Shown: positions 15,606 through 25,254, numbered from the stretch's first letter. The stretch: 38,074 nt of DNA from Acidobacteriota bacterium (GCA_003225005.1 QIAN01000273.1:1-38074); one strand, 5' to 3'. Notes: generated from the letters alone by a model not told the origin. Program-made: numbers and translations.

Positions 15606-17732
15606 TCACTGCTGCACGAAGCTCACGTAACCGTGCCGCTGCAGGAACTTAAAATAACCCACCCAGTCAAAATTATTTTGGGGGCCCAGTTCCATTTCCG
15701 TGTTTTGGATGACCTCGGCTAGATTGCGTTTGCCATCGCACCAGTAAAGTGCTGCGGTAGTTGGCGCCCAGAAGCCGCTGTCAGGAAATCCTTCCCGCTG
15801 ACTGGGCGGGATTTCATCCAATGGGAGGGCGCCCATTCGCTTGCGGCGAACGACGATCTTTTCGGCTTCGGGACCGAAGTTGGGGGCCATCGGCTGTATC
15901 GTCCCCAAATGCAGTTCCGTTGCACGCTCCTCGACGGCGCCTTCGATCCGCACCTTCTGCGCAGCGGCAAAGGAGGCAAGCGCGGCCAGTTCCTGCTGGA
16001 GATCGGCCGCCTGTTTGACCGCTTTGGTTTCGCGTGCCAGATTGTAATCCACGCGAGCCGTCTCCCAGTAGAGCAGATGGCCCAGGCTGGCGGCGTCCTT
16101 TGCCGCAGTCACCAGGTCCAGGCTGTTTGCCGTCGCCGAATTGATCTGATCGTATCCGCGCTCCACAGCCAACTCAGCCATCCAGTGCATCTGTTCCGGT
16201 CCCGCCGATGCCAGAAAGTACGCGTAAGCCGCATTCATGACGGCGAGGTCGCGCAGGGATTTGGGGTCGACCTGGGCGGGGGTATCGAAGCTGGTGTGGT
16301 GGGCGGGGATTCCGTGGCCGCTATGCGGCGAGGTCGTGGGAATGCCGATCATCGCCTCTCCGAGGTCATCGTCCGTTCCGCCGTTGTACTCGCCCCTGTT
16401 GTACTCGCTCCATAAATAGGGGCGGCGCACCATAGGAAAATATTCCGCGGCAAGGCGCACAGTAAATGCATCCACAAAAGAACTAGCCGATTGCGGATTC
16501 ATCGACCAGTTGAACTGCGTTCCTGCCAGGTACTGCCATCCGGCGGGTGTGTCGATGCACATGGCGGCAATGGTTCGCCTGGTTCGATCCTTATGGGCAT
16601 CGAGATACGCGAACGTGCCATACCGCTCGCCCATGGCCAGGAGGCGGATGGTCCGCTTTGGCCTGGGTAATTTGCCTTCCTTAATCAGGCGGTTGAGGGT
16701 GGCAGTGGCTTCAAGAATAGATGCGACGCCGCTGGAGTTATCGTTGGCGCCCTCTTCATACAAATGTCCCAGCGAGAGCACCTCCTCCGCGCCAGCACCG
16801 TCGGTGCCGAGAATGACGCCGCTCACATACGGATACTTCCCCTCGTAGTAACGGGTGTCAACGTTGGCGCGGACCTTCACTGGCCCCTTCTTGAGCAACT
16901 CATGAAGGTATTGCTGCGATCGCGGCGTAATGGAAAAACATACCAGTGGCGTGTCGTTTTTGTTGAAGGCCCAGCCGTTATCTCCGAAATCGTTCTCCCA
17001 GTCGCGCTCGTCCAACAGTATCGGGTTCACTCTGCTCTCGCGAACCAGACCCAGCGCACCGGCCTGCTTCAAGTCGATCTTGGATATGCGGCCGCCAAGC
17101 ACCAGCTTGCCTTTCAAGTCCGCATTGCGAATGTCATTGGGCCGCAGCACGATCTCAGTCTCTAAACCTCCCGGTGGGGTGGGACCGCTCCACTGGCACA
17201 ACGAGGTAGGAACTTTCTGATAGTCGGCAAGAACGCGCATATCCTCCGGGACCTGAGGCGAGACGATTTCCAGCGTGGCAGAATGGGCGTCCCACGCGAT
17301 CGGCTGCGTCCAAAAGCCGTTTTGGGTCACACCGTCGGCGGGTCCCTGGCCTATCTGGACGTCGTCCAGTCCTGCCTGCCGCATCATCTCCGCGACATGC
17401 TTTGCGGTCTCCTGAAATCTGGCAAAGTCAAAATATCGGTCGGTTGCCCACATTGCCTCCATGTTCGTCATGGCTTCCGTCGAGTTGACGTTCGCCAGCA
17501 GCAGCTTCAGCAGGTCAGTGACAGGACTCGAGCCCGAGGGGCCTGGGTCGTGTCCCGAGATCGCGCGCGCGGCGGTGGCGAGGGCGGCTGGCGTTGGCGC
17601 GGGAAAAGCAGTAGGAGGTGTGGACGAATCGGCGGCGCGCCCGCTGGCGCCGGTCTGTCCCCAAATTAGACCGACACTTATCAGCAGGAACAGAGCGAGT
17701 CGTTTTTCAGGCTGAATTTTCATAAGCCGCAT
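15606..17732 (-). CDS. Secreted M28-family metallopeptidase with C-terminal extension
   Basis: 708 residues with a signal peptide (LALFLLISVGLIWG, about 11-25) followed by a Pro/Ala/Ser-rich linker. Residues 90-310 include a protease-associated-like insert (KGKLVLGGRISKIDLKQAGA). The di-zinc peptidase core starts near H323 in LGHLYEEGANDNSSG, where HLY and the GANDN Asp are metal ligands, and continues with AMGERYG (366-372, catalytic Glu region) and IPAHHTSFDTPAQVD (His ligand). The last 200 residues form a helical region plus a small alpha/beta tail (LYWCDGKRNLAEV) seen in long acidobacterial M28 proteins. It is probably an extracytoplasmic aminopeptidase. Start at 17732 has AGGGGG somewhat far upstream; 17723 is an alternative. 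The gene appears intact and isolated. Confidence 0.88.
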   Translation of the reverse strand: MRLMKIQPEKRLALFLLISVGLIWGQTGASGRAADSSTPPTAFPAPTPAALATAARAISGHDPGPSGSSPVTDLLKLLLANVNSTEAMTNMEAMWATDRYFDFARFQETAKHVAEMMRQAGLDDVQIGQGPADGVTQNGFWTQPIAWDAHSATLEIVSPQVPEDMRVLADYQKVPTSLCQWSGPTPPGGLETEIVLRPNDIRNADLKGKLVLGGRISKIDLKQAGALGLVRESRVNPILLDERDWENDFGDNGWAFNKNDTPLVCFSITPRSQQYLHELLKKGPVKVRANVDTRYYEGKYPYVSGVILGTDGAGAEEVLSLGHLYEEGANDNSSGVASILEATATLNRLIKEGKLPRPKRTIRLLAMGERYGTFAYLDAHKDRTRRTIAAMCIDTPAGWQYLAGTQFNWSMNPQSASSFVDAFTVRLAAEYFPMVRRPYLWSEYNRGEYNGGTDDDLGEAMIGIPTTSPHSGHGIPAHHTSFDTPAQVDPKSLRDLAVMNAAYAYFLASAGPEQMHWMAELAVERGYDQINSATANSLDLVTAAKDAASLGHLLYWETARVDYNLARETKAVKQAADLQQELAALASFAAAQKVRIEGAVEERATELHLGTIQPMAPNFGPEAEKIVVRRKRMGALPLDEIPPSQREGFPDSGFWAPTTAALYWCDGKRNLAEVIQNTEMELGPQNNFDWVGYFKFLQRHGYVSFVQQ

Positions 17733-17751
17733 TATCGGGATTAGCCCCCTT

Positions 17752-17778
17752 GAAACCTGGGAAACCTGGGAAACCTGG
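17752..17778. repeat. Three exact 9-bp tandem repeats
   Basis: The unit GAAACCTGG is repeated three times directly upstream of the M28 gene. It overlaps the region where its promoter or leader would be. It resembles the 14-bp minisatellite at 14786 in style but not in sequence. Confidence 0.85.
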
Positions 17779-17938
17779 GGCCAGACGGAACGTTCACTAA
17801 ATTAGGCGAATCCCAGGCAAACAAACTCACCATAACTTTTGGCAATTCTGCACAAAAAGCGAAGGCCCATCCCCGCTTGGCTCTAACTCCCGTGTTCTCA
17901 AAAATATAAGTACCTGCACATCAGTGTCATGACGAAGT

Positions 17939-17952
17939 GTTCCTGCAGGAAC
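17939..17952. promoter_or_regulatory. Perfect palindrome in the M28 upstream region
   Basis: GTTCCTGCAGGAAC is a perfect 14-bp palindrome with no loop. It lies between the 5' end of the M28 gene and the 3' end of the GH114-like gene. It could be a dimeric regulator site; there is no direct evidence for binding. The rest of 17779-18019 shows no gene. Confidence 0.3.
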
Positions 17953-18019
17953 GCTTCTCTATGTCCAGAACGTCCGGTCGAGCGTCCGGCGGGTGCGCCA
18001 CCGCCGTGGCTCTACGGTC

Positions 18020-18916
18020 TTATTTTGCCGTACCGCATGGAACGCGATACGACTTGAGCGCGCGCTCCCTGAACGCGCCCACCATCCGGTCTTGCGCGTA
18101 AGTCGGGCAGAAACTCATGTCTTTGAGGGTCGCTCTGTATTCCACCCCTCCCGCCCATTTGCCCGCCTCGACCATGGGCGCGGACTTCTCGCAAAACTTG
18201 TGGCTATAGCACGATTCGAAGAGCAGAGCCTCCATATAAGGCGCGAGCACAGCAACATTGGTGGGCGCGTTTTCCCATGAGGCGGAAAGCCCCATCTCGT
18301 GCGCCTGGTTCGCCATCCACGCCGTGTAATAAGCGGATTCCTCCGGCTTGATCGGAAAGCCTGTGGCATTATCGAAGTCTTCGACGTTGTCGAACTCGAC
18401 GCCATCGAAGCCCTTCTGGACGCAGACCTTCATGCGCGCGATCATGATCGGCGCCAGAATACCCAGCTGGCGGATATCCAGCCAGCGCTCATGAGGCCAT
18501 CCTACATAGCGGTTGCCGAGTACGCTCGAAGGGAATTCGGAGGCGTCAGACCGCGTATCCTCCCACGAGCCGATATCCACGTAGCAATACGCATGCTCGC
18601 CCCGCTTGTGAATCGCGGCCACGGTGGAAGCCGGATTCCCCACCGCGTCGATCACGTAAAACGGCACTTGAACCTCAAGGTTAGTGCAGGTTTGTGCCGT
18701 ATCGCAGCTCAACTGCCACTGCCACTCCATTCCTATGGTTGGCTTCCAGCAACTACCCTTCTTTGCGTCGCAGGGAACCGGAGCGGGGAGGTGAGCGGCG
18801 AGCTCGGGAGTCAGGACGCTAGGTGTCGGCTCGCCGCTACTGGCCTGGGCAAATCCCAATCCAATGCAGACAAGTGGCAGAAGCACAAATGCCAGGGCTT
18901 TCAAAATGCTTCGCAT
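18020..18916 (-). CDS. Secreted GH114-like glycosidase (endo-alpha-1,4-polygalactosaminidase family)
   Basis: 298 residues with a signal peptide (LAFVLLPLVCIGLGFAQA). The TIM-barrel pattern of glycoside hydrolase 114 is clear: EWQWQLS near 64-70, the FYVIDAVGNP strand, CYVDIGSWED (111-120), NRYVGWPHERWLDIRQ (135-150), the acidic GFDGVEFDNVEDF (169-181), then WMANQAHEMGL and LLFESCY. Family members cleave alpha-1,4-galactosaminan, a de-N-acetylated exopolysaccharide; homology suggests a role in hydrolysing extracellular amino-sugar polymer. Four or more cysteines suggest disulfides. Length is close to the family norm. The ribosome site before ATG 18916 is weak. No exopolysaccharide synthesis genes are near, so substrate is inferred only. 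Confidence 0.8.
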   Translation of the reverse strand: MRSILKALAFVLLPLVCIGLGFAQASSGEPTPSVLTPELAAHLPAPVPCDAKKGSCWKPTIGMEWQWQLSCDTAQTCTNLEVQVPFYVIDAVGNPASTVAAIHKRGEHAYCYVDIGSWEDTRSDASEFPSSVLGNRYVGWPHERWLDIRQLGILAPIMIARMKVCVQKGFDGVEFDNVEDFDNATGFPIKPEESAYYTAWMANQAHEMGLSASWENAPTNVAVLAPYMEALLFESCYSHKFCEKSAPMVEAGKWAGGVEYRATLKDMSFCPTYAQDRMVGAFRERALKSYRVPCGTAK

Positions 18917-19286
18917 TTTACCGGATCTCCGTGGAAGATTTTCTGTTTCCTGACGCGTCGCTCGTAAAGCAATCGGAACCGGCCACGGAACACGGTGCTC
19001 GGTCGGCCGATGACGATTCCAACCCGATTAGGTGCAGCTCTTTGCGGGCTTTGAAAAAGTGGGGCGAATAAAATTCATTGGACACAGACGCTCCTCAAGT
19101 GTGTTTGCACCCTTCGTTAATGCCCAGCCATCTCAAGCGCGGTCGTACAGATGAAAAGCAATGCTGCGCGGGTCCATCTTACCCCCCCTTTCGAAAATCG
19201 CGAAAGGTGGGCCATCCGGCCCGCGACTCATCAACTCGGACGAATCCGCCGCCCACTCCCGGGCGCCATGTGGATGCTGTTCGCCT
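18917..19286. other. Intergenic stretch upstream of GH114-like gene
   Basis: 370 bp with no recognisable gene. It should hold the minus-strand promoter for the GH114-like gene and the plus-strand promoter of the beta-lactamase-fold remnant. TTTCGAAAATCGCGAAA at 19190-19206 is a partly palindromic hairpin. Confidence 0.35.
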
Positions 19287-19540
19287 ATGCGAACACCACT
19301 TTGTCTGCTCCTGCTTGTGATTGTCGCCGGATGCCTGCCTCGGGCTGCCGCTCAGGCTGCCACCGCGAATGTGAATCAGGAAGTGCTCTCCAAATTCCGG
19401 TGCGCATGAAATCATTTGTCGACCATCAGACCGTCGCCGGCGTGGTTACGCTGATCGCCCGCGACAATGACGTCCTCGAGTCCGACGCCTATGGCATGGC
19501 CGATATCGAAGCCGGCCATCCCAAGGTCTGCCCATCCATG
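19287..19540 (+). pseudogene. N-terminal remnant of a serine hydrolase (beta-lactamase class C fold)
   Basis: ATG at 19287 starts MRTPLCLLLLVIVAGCLPRA, a lipoprotein-type signal with the lipobox VAGC. About 37 codons in, after NVNQEVLSK, a one-base indel near 19400 shifts the frame; reading resumes as IPVRMKSFVDHQTVAGVVTL and IARDNDVLESDAYGMADIEA. This is the start of the class C beta-lactamase/esterase fold, which should continue to the SxxK serine within 20-30 residues. Similarity ends at GHPK, before the catalytic serine, and what follows is unrelated. Both frameshift and truncation make it non-functional. The original role could have been esterase or peptidase rather than antibiotic resistance. 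Confidence 0.7.
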
Positions 19541-19732
19541 GAATACAGAGCAGGCCTGCCGGCGTTCTTCACTGCGATCGCTCGATATCGGTCGAGTTTG
19601 CGTTCATAGAGCCATTTTGAGACCATAAAGTCGCGCCCTCACCCCCGACCGAGCTGGATTCATCCAACTCCGGGAGTCTAGTTGACTGCAGACTCGCGCT
19701 GAGGCACTCTGCTAGGCGCCCGGTGGCAGTTT

Positions 19733-20990
19733 ATGGAGCCACTTCAGCCAGTCCACGCAGCCCCCAAGCGGACCCAAGAGCCACGGCGCGGCCATTGGAC
19801 ATATTCGGCAGCGGTCATCGCAATTGCCGCCTTCCTGTTATTGGTCGTCATCCGGCTCAAGGTGCAAGGTACGGAGATTCCGCGCCCGCTCGTGACCACG
19901 ATAGCAGTCGGCTTTTTCGCTGCAATCCTGATCGGCACTTATTTCCTGATCCGTGCGCTTCGAGAATATCGCGAGAGCGAAGAGCGCTTTCAGCAGATGG
20001 CAACGAACATCCTTGAGATTTTCTGGATGATCGACGCGCAGAGCAAACGCGCTCTCTACGTCAACCCCCATACGAAGCCATCACCGGACGCTCGTGCTCT
20101 TCCCTAGTTGAATGCCCAGCTTCGTGCCAGGAACTGATTCACCCCGAAGATCGCAATTCCATACTCGCAAAACTCGACGAGGCAACCAGGACGGGACAAT
20201 TCAACGAAAGATTTCGGATCGTAGACACGCATGGCGAAGTCCGCTGGGTCTACGGCCGCGGATTCCCGGTGCGCGATTCGGTAGGCAAGATTTTTCGTCT
20301 GGTTGGAACCGTCCAGGAGATTACCGATCAGAAGCGTGCGGAAGACCAAGTCATTCAAAATTTGGCAATCGCCGAGGCGGCCCGCGTCGAGGCTGAAGCA
20401 TTGCGTAAGGCGACTTTGGCTCTCACGCTAGACCTGCGAATGGATTTCGTCATGGAGGCTCTGCTGGGCTCACTCGAAGAACTGGTTCCGTATAGCTGCG
20501 CGAGGGTTCTGGCTCTGGAGGGTGGTTCCAATGTCCTGGCTCTGGGGGAAAGACAAATTCCCGCACTTTCGCAAACGTCACCGAAATATCATCCAGGGTT
20601 TCCTCTGACACTCACGACCGATGAGTCGCCGCTTCTAATGCGCGTCCTCAAGAAACGCAAGAGTGTCCTGGTTTCAGACACGAAGCTGGAGAAGGATTGG
20701 GAAACATTTAAAAGGCACGCGCATTTGCGCTCTTGGCTGTCGGTTCCGTTGATTGCATCGGGGCAGTGTTGGGGACTTCTCGGTTGGGCATACCAATCCC
20801 GACCTGTACACAAAAGACCATCTTCGCCGAGCAGAATTGTTTGCGATCCCTGTTGCGGCAGCAATCCACAATTCGCGGCTGTTTGCCCGCGCCGAGATGT
20901 ATGCAAACTGCGCGACGCCGAGACTGCGCTGGAAGCAGATCAGCGAGGCAAAAGAGTCGCTGAGAACTTTCCCAAGCCCGACCGAAAGAA
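19733..20990 (+). pseudogene. Decayed membrane sensor kinase input module (2 TM, PAS, GAF)
   Basis: ATG at 19733. Two membrane helices (AAVIAIAAFLLLVVI and TTIAVGFFAAILIGTYFLI) are followed by ALREYRESEERFQQMATNIL, the typical entry into a PAS domain. A frameshift near 20070 interrupts it; reading resumes in another frame with a complete PAS/PAC (LIHPEDRNSILAKLDEA, GEVRWVYGRGFPV, GTVQEITDQKRAED). A GAF domain follows from about 20420 (VMEALLGSLEELVPYSCARV, SWLSVPLIASGQCWGLL), broken again near 20790 and continued as NPDLYTKDHLRRAELFAIPV. Reading ends at WKQISEAKESLR. No DHp or ATPase domain follows, so the kinase half is gone. The input ligand is unknown. Confidence 0.75.
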
Positions 20991-21307
20991 ATCCAATTGA
21001 GGCCCAACTGGATGTGATCTTTTCGCATGCCTAACGGTTCTTTTGCCGTATGCGGCGTGGGTGGTGAGGCTTTTGGCTTATGTCGGAACATTCGCTCCCC
21101 TTTCGTAATTTCCTGAATTTGTGCCCTAACATGAACTGCGTTGAAGTTGTACGACGACGCTAATTCACCATCGTTTGACACAAATCATCTTTGCGCCTAA
21201 ATAGCGATGAAACGGCCGCGGAGTTCGGTCATGGATGGGACTGCGCAATAGAGTGGTTGCCGCCGGAAACCGGACAATTCACACCCAGCAGCCTCGGAGG
21301 TTTTTCC
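20991..21307. other. Intergenic stretch upstream of excisionase-like gene
   Basis: About 320 bp without a recognisable gene; it should contain the promoter of the excisionase-like gene. It marks the left edge of the integrase module at 21308-22830. Confidence 0.35.
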
Positions 21308-21550
21308 ATGGCAACCAGCCAAGCTTTTGCCGTACAACCACCCCCTCAAATCGAACGTTTTGTTAACGCTGACACGGCGGCGATGTTTCTGGGCGTCTCC
21401 CGCCGGAACTTGTTGCAAAAGGTCAGAGCGGGCAAGATCCCCGCACATCCGCTTGATCCACGGGCACAGAAGAAAGAGTGGAGGTTTAAGCTCTCCGAGC
21501 TAGACAGCTACCTCGGTAATACAAGCGCCGTCAGGCGGAGACCGAGCTGA
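21308..21550 (+). CDS. Excisionase-like helix-turn-helix protein
   Basis: 80 residues from ATG 21308, set by a strong GGAGG site seven bases upstream; in-frame codons further upstream are not needed. A MerR/Xis-type winged helix-turn-helix is visible: RFVNADTAAMFLGVSRRNLL (recognition segment SRRNLLQKVRAG), then IPAHPLDPRAQKKEWRFKLS and ELDSYL. This is the familiar HTH_17/excisionase layout (AExLGVSxxTVxxxxxxGxIPAxxxGxxxRF). It sits 130 bp upstream of an integrase remnant in the same direction, so it was probably the directionality factor of that element. The gene itself looks intact, while its integrase is dead. A role as a small regulator is possible. Confidence 0.75.
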   Translation: MATSQAFAVQPPPQIERFVNADTAAMFLGVSRRNLLQKVRAGKIPAHPLDPRAQKKEWRFKLSELDSYLGNTSAVRRRPS

Positions 21551-21680
21551 CCAAAATCCGCCTCTCCAGTTTGAAACAGAGTTCATGGCCGGAATCGGCT
21601 TGCGAGTACAGCCTTGTCCAGAGTCGCGCTGCGGGCAATAATGCAGTCTGGCAGTCCTCGGAGCCGGAAAGGATCGTTTC

Positions 21681-22830
21681 GTGGCTCGAGGATGGTTAAA
21701 ACGCAAGAGAGGCGCAGTATTGTTTTGCTGGCGCAATGCGGATGGCATGGAGCGGAGCCGGACATTAGGCTCTAGCGACATGGACGATCAAACCGCGTGG
21801 GCCAAGGTGGGTGAACTCGGTTTCGGCAGGCTGGTCGCGAATCCCGACCCAAGCCGCGTCAATTTCGGCGAACTTGCCGAGAGTTATCTCGCCCAGTATC
21901 CCTTCAAAAAACAATCAACCAAATAACTATACGAGCAGGTGATCTGCAACGTGCTTATGCCCAAGTGGGAAAGTGCGGTCGCAGTCGACATCATGTCATC
22001 AGAAGTGAAATCGTGGCTTTTGAGCCTTGATGTCAGCGATTGCACGCGTGGCAAATACCGGGCAAAGATGTCGCAAGTTTACATGTGGGCGAAAACTGAG
22101 GAACTCATCCCTCAGGTCATCCCCGCTAAAGACGGCGGCTTCTTGGATTCCGATCCTTGCACGCGGGTAAAAGGGCCTGGGTTCTCCCAGGAAAGCGACT
22201 ACGAGGCGCTTGCCCTGGAGGTCGAAGATACCTTCGCCCTGCTTTCTCAGCTCAAACAACCGGAATACGAACTATCGCTTCTAGTCGCCATCTGCGGGCT
22301 CCGGATCTCGGAAGCTCTCGGCTTGCTCTGGCGGCACATTCTGTGGAACCGGGCGATGATTGCAATTCGTCAGAGCTATGTCCACAGCCATCTCCAGCCT
22401 GGAGCGAAAACCAAACTGTCGCGGTCCCGCGTCGAAGTTCCTCAACTCGCGCTCGATGTCCTGGCCGAGTGGCGACGCGAGAGGCCATACGCAGGGGACG
22501 ACGATTTTGTGTTCCCGAGTCTCAAGCTGCGAGGACGCAAGCCACGCACCGCATCCATGATCGTCAGGACTACTTGCGACCCGCTGCAATCCGGGCGGGA
22601 ATCCTGGTGAAAGAACATGGCAAGCTGTACAGCAAAGATGGTGATCCAGTGGAGCGGTTCGGGTTTCACAATCTGGGCAGGCACAGCTTGGCCAGCTTCC
22701 TCATGGACGAGCAGGAGAACCCAGCCGTGGTGCAAGCCATTCTGCGGCACAGCAAGATCGACATGACTCTTTACTACGCGCACTCGTCGAAAAAACACTG
22801 CTTTAATTGGATCAGGCCGCGTTTATCACG
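21681..22830 (+). pseudogene. Dead tyrosine recombinase (integrase)
   Basis: The N-terminal arm-binding part starts MARGWLKRKRGAVLFCWR at 21681. An in-frame TAA at 21924-21926 interrupts it after FKKQSTK; the same frame continues as LYEQVICNVLMPKWE, so this is a nonsense change. The core-binding domain (SWLLSLDVSDCTRGKYRAKM) and the catalytic domain follow: ICGLRISEALGLLW has the first Arg. A frameshift near 22555-22575 precedes DYLRPAAIRAGIL and FHNLGRHSLASFL, where an extra glycine separates the His-x-x-Arg pair (normally HNLRHS). The catalytic tyrosine region is LRHSKIDMTLYYAH. At least three lesions inactivate it. It is closely related to the integrase at the right edge (37164-38074), implying two elements of one family. 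Confidence 0.8.
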
Positions 22831-22846
22831 TTCGAGCGCAGGTTCA

Positions 22847-23320
22847 TTACCTCCAAGCCCTATTCACTGTTGCTGTCGACTGTCTCAACACCAGAGTTGT
22901 GCTTACTGTGATTTCTTCACCATTACCGCTTTGGCCTTCTAGACTGCGATATAAAGCGTCGAAGGCTTTCTGTCCAAGCTCGACTCTTGAGAGCCGAATT
23001 GCGGTGAGCGGTGGCTGAGTACACTGGCAGAGTTCGATGTCGTCGAATCCTACGAGAGAAATGTCTCTGGGAACATGGAATACGGCACGATTGATTGCAC
23101 GCAGTGCTCCAATCGCTGTGAGGTCGTTGGATGCTAGCACAGCAGTCGGTCGATCTGAGAGGGATAGCAGTTGTGTCATGGCGGTGTCCCCTCCCTCAAC
23201 CTTGTGATTTCCTTCTACAACGATTCGACGCTGCTTCTTTATTCCACAGTCCGATAGGCATTTGAGGAATGCAGTGCGTCGATCGACGGCCTCCTCGCCG
23301 TCGCAGGGAATAGTTCAGTA
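22847..23320 (-). pseudogene. C-terminal half of a LacI-family regulator
   Basis: Minus-strand reading from about 23320: DGEEAVDRRTAFLKCLSDCG, KKQRRIVVEGNHKVEGG, then RPTAVLASNDLTAIGALRAI, VPRDISLVGFDDIELCQ, PPLTAIRLSRVELGQKAFDA and an LVLRQST ending with a stop at 22847. This is the second lobe of the periplasmic-binding-protein-like effector domain of LacI regulators. The N-terminal DNA-binding helix-turn-helix and first lobe are absent; upstream of DGEEA the frame hits a stop and merges with TonB receptor debris. An internal ATG at 23179 could start a 110-residue product, but it would lack DNA binding. It presumably once controlled sugar genes of this island. Confidence 0.8.
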
Positions 23321-23399
23321 CCCAGGTCGCTTTGCGCGCAAGAGATCGGAAGGAGTCGATCCCCACTCGGTAGAGAAAACCCAGGCCAGTGGCCTGCGT

Positions 23400-23658
23400 A
23401 CGGCTGCGGTTTGGTTTCCTTCGTGTTTCGCGCGTTTCATATTTAGAACGGTTGACCGTGCAATTCAGGGCGGAGGCTTTTAACGTCACCAATACGCCGC
23501 ATTTCGGCAATCCGGGCAACAATTTTGCTCCCGTGATATACAACCCCAATGGCTCAATCCAGAATTTGACCGGATTTAGCCAGATCAACAGCCTCGCCCC
23601 CTTGCGCGGCTCATCCGCCCAAGGTACATGCGTTTCGGTATTCGGTTCAGTTTTTGAT
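23400..23658 (+). pseudogene. C-terminal fragment of a carboxypeptidase-like TonB-dependent receptor
   Basis: The frame reads ERLTVQFRAEAFNVTNTPHF, then GNPGNNFAPVIYNPNGSIQN and GFSQINSLAPLR, and after a one-base shift near 23610 gives LIRPRYMRFGIRFSF with stop at 23656-23658. This is the characteristic final barrel segment of the very large acidobacterial TonB receptors (about 1,000-1,200 residues). Only some 85 residues are left. These receptors commonly precede secreted enzymes and cytochromes, and here a cytochrome c follows 78 bp later in the same direction. Confidence 0.75.
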
Positions 23659-23735
23659 CGATGAGGGGTGGCATTTGCGTATAGCCTCCGAAGAGAAGAC
23701 AATAAGCGACTTTGTAAGACCCGGGATGGTGAGGA

Positions 23736-24506
23736 ATGAATCGGAAATACAGACTGAAACGCATCCTGATTATCGGACCGATTGCTTGTCTGACGTTCGC
23801 TATTTCTGGTCAAGCACAGTCTTTACCTGAGGGAAAGGGGCGAGCGGATTTTCAGCGTATTTGCGGCACTTGCCATAGTCTAGCCAGGGCGACAAGTCAG
23901 CGGATGACCCGAGGGCAATGGACGAGGATAGTCGATGACATGGTGTCGCGTGGTGCGCAGGGGACACAGGATGAACTGAATAATGTCATGACTTACCTTA
24001 CGACGAATTTTTCCAACGCCGACGCTGCTGCCGGCGTGGCGAAGGCGCCAGCGCCTGCGGTAAATGAGAAGCCGTTGAGTGAAGCTGAAATCGCCAGAGG
24101 GACGGAACTTTTAACCGTGAAAGGTTGCCTCTCCTGCCACCTTGTCGGTGACACGGGATCATATGTTGGACCCGACCTGACCACGATTGGAGCGAGACGG
24201 TCTGCAGAAGAAATACGGACCGCGCTGGTATCACCGAACAAAGATGTTACTCCCGAGAATCGCGGCATCCAGCTGACCACGGCGGATGGAAAAACGGTTA
24301 CCGGAAGACTTCTCCGGCACGATGGCTTCAGCGTTCAGATCATGGACTCCAACAGCCAGCTCAGGTCTTTTCAGAAGGCGAATCTTCGCAAATTCGAGAT
24401 TGTGACGACGAACCCCATGACGTCGTATGCGAATCCGTTAAATGCCCAAGAACTTACCGATCTTGTTCGCTACCTGAGTTCCTTGAAAGGCAACGAAAAG
24501 CCATAA
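23736..24506 (+). CDS. Secreted di-heme cytochrome c with putative heme-binding domain
   Basis: 256 residues with a signal peptide (LIIGPIACLTFAISGQA). Two heme attachment motifs are present: CGTCH (43-47) and CLSCH (131-135). The first domain (FQRICGTCHSLARATSQRMT, with MVSRGAQGTQDELNNVMTYL) looks like a small soluble class I cytochrome. The second (GTELLTVKGCLSCHLVGDTG, YVGPDLTTIGARRSAEEI, SPNKDVTPENRG, DGKTVTGRLL, LTDLVRYLSSLKG) follows the pattern of TIGR02603-like heme-binding domains frequent in Planctomycetes and Acidobacteria. Probably an electron acceptor or carrier in the periplasm, possibly for a PQQ dehydrogenase such as the one at 3245, though the genes are far apart. It follows a TonB receptor fragment. 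The GAGG before ATG is unusually close. Confidence 0.88.
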   Translation: MNRKYRLKRILIIGPIACLTFAISGQAQSLPEGKGRADFQRICGTCHSLARATSQRMTRGQWTRIVDDMVSRGAQGTQDELNNVMTYLTTNFSNADAAAGVAKAPAPAVNEKPLSEAEIARGTELLTVKGCLSCHLVGDTGSYVGPDLTTIGARRSAEEIRTALVSPNKDVTPENRGIQLTTADGKTVTGRLLRHDGFSVQIMDSNSQLRSFQKANLRKFEIVTTNPMTSYANPLNAQELTDLVRYLSSLKGNEKP

Positions 24507-24977
24507 TCGAACTGCTTGCATTCACAACGTGAAGAACCTTTCGCTAGGGTCTATCGTCCGAGGCCCTTTGCATCGGTTGGCATTTTGTGGTGACCCCTTC
24601 AATATGGTTGACGGACATCAGTAGGTGGCCCCGCCGCGCAGGATGCGCTCTAGGCGTTCGCCCTGCCCCAGCAAGAATCAGCAGTTAGTGGCGCCTAGTT
24701 CCCTCGAGGTCTGGGCTGCCAACCGAGGGAAGTTTCGGCGATGCGCACATGCCGTTCGGAAAGAAGGAGGTCTTTTCGATGTCTAACCGCAAGATGTTCG
24801 CCTCAGGGTCTTGTCACCTCTGGAGCGGCTGTTCTCCTTGTTATTCGGTCGGTGCTCTCGCCACGAGCGTTTTCAGAATCATCGTATGACTATAGCTGTC
24901 CCGATGCCAAACGGCTCCGGTTGCTGCACTGGTTCAAGCTGTTCGCAAACCGGGCGGGCAGGTTAGAGTCTGTTTAG
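24507..24977. other. Intergenic debris after cytochrome c
   Basis: No gene recognised. Short frames show nothing family-like. It leads into an FG-GAP fragment. Confidence 0.35.
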
Positions 24978-25095
24978 CACCTGATCAATAACAACTCAGG
25001 CGTGGGGATCCAGATTGTCGCCATCGACATGAATGGCGATGGAAAGCCGGACATTCTTACCTCGGCCCGCAAGGTGCATTTGTTTTCTTCGTTTT
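24978..25095 (+). pseudogene. Fragment of an FG-GAP/VCBS repeat protein
   Basis: Reads HLINNNSGVGIQIVAIDMNG then DGKPDILTSARKVHLF. DMNGDGKPD is the calcium-binding DxNxDGxxD motif of FG-GAP/VCBS repeats in secreted beta-propeller proteins. Upstream sequence has a stop four codons before, and downstream sequence is unrelated. Only one repeat remains; its parent protein cannot be identified further. Confidence 0.6.
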
Positions 25096-25254
25096 CTTCA
25101 ATAACGTCAATAAAAACGTTGATCGCAGCTGTCTTGATCGGCCTAAGACCGCTTCCGCGAGAGGAGCAATATGAAAATGCAATCGGCGACTTACCTTCCT
25201 GATCCTCCCGAAAAAACCTCTGTCGTAAGTTTTCGTTGGAGCCGCAAGGGGTGG
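25096..25254. other. Non-coding gap before PfkB kinase
   Basis: A short gap with no recognised gene, between the FG-GAP fragment and the 3' end of the convergent kinase. Confidence 0.3.

Noticed and set aside
19287-19540. Antibiotic-resistance beta-lactamase
   Set aside because: Only the region before the catalytic serine remains, frameshifted; class C-like folds in soil bacteria are mostly esterases or peptidases.
23196-23813. 205-codon minus-strand open frame
   Set aside because: It runs antisense through the TonB receptor fragment and out of frame with the LacI remnant; the two real readings explain the region.
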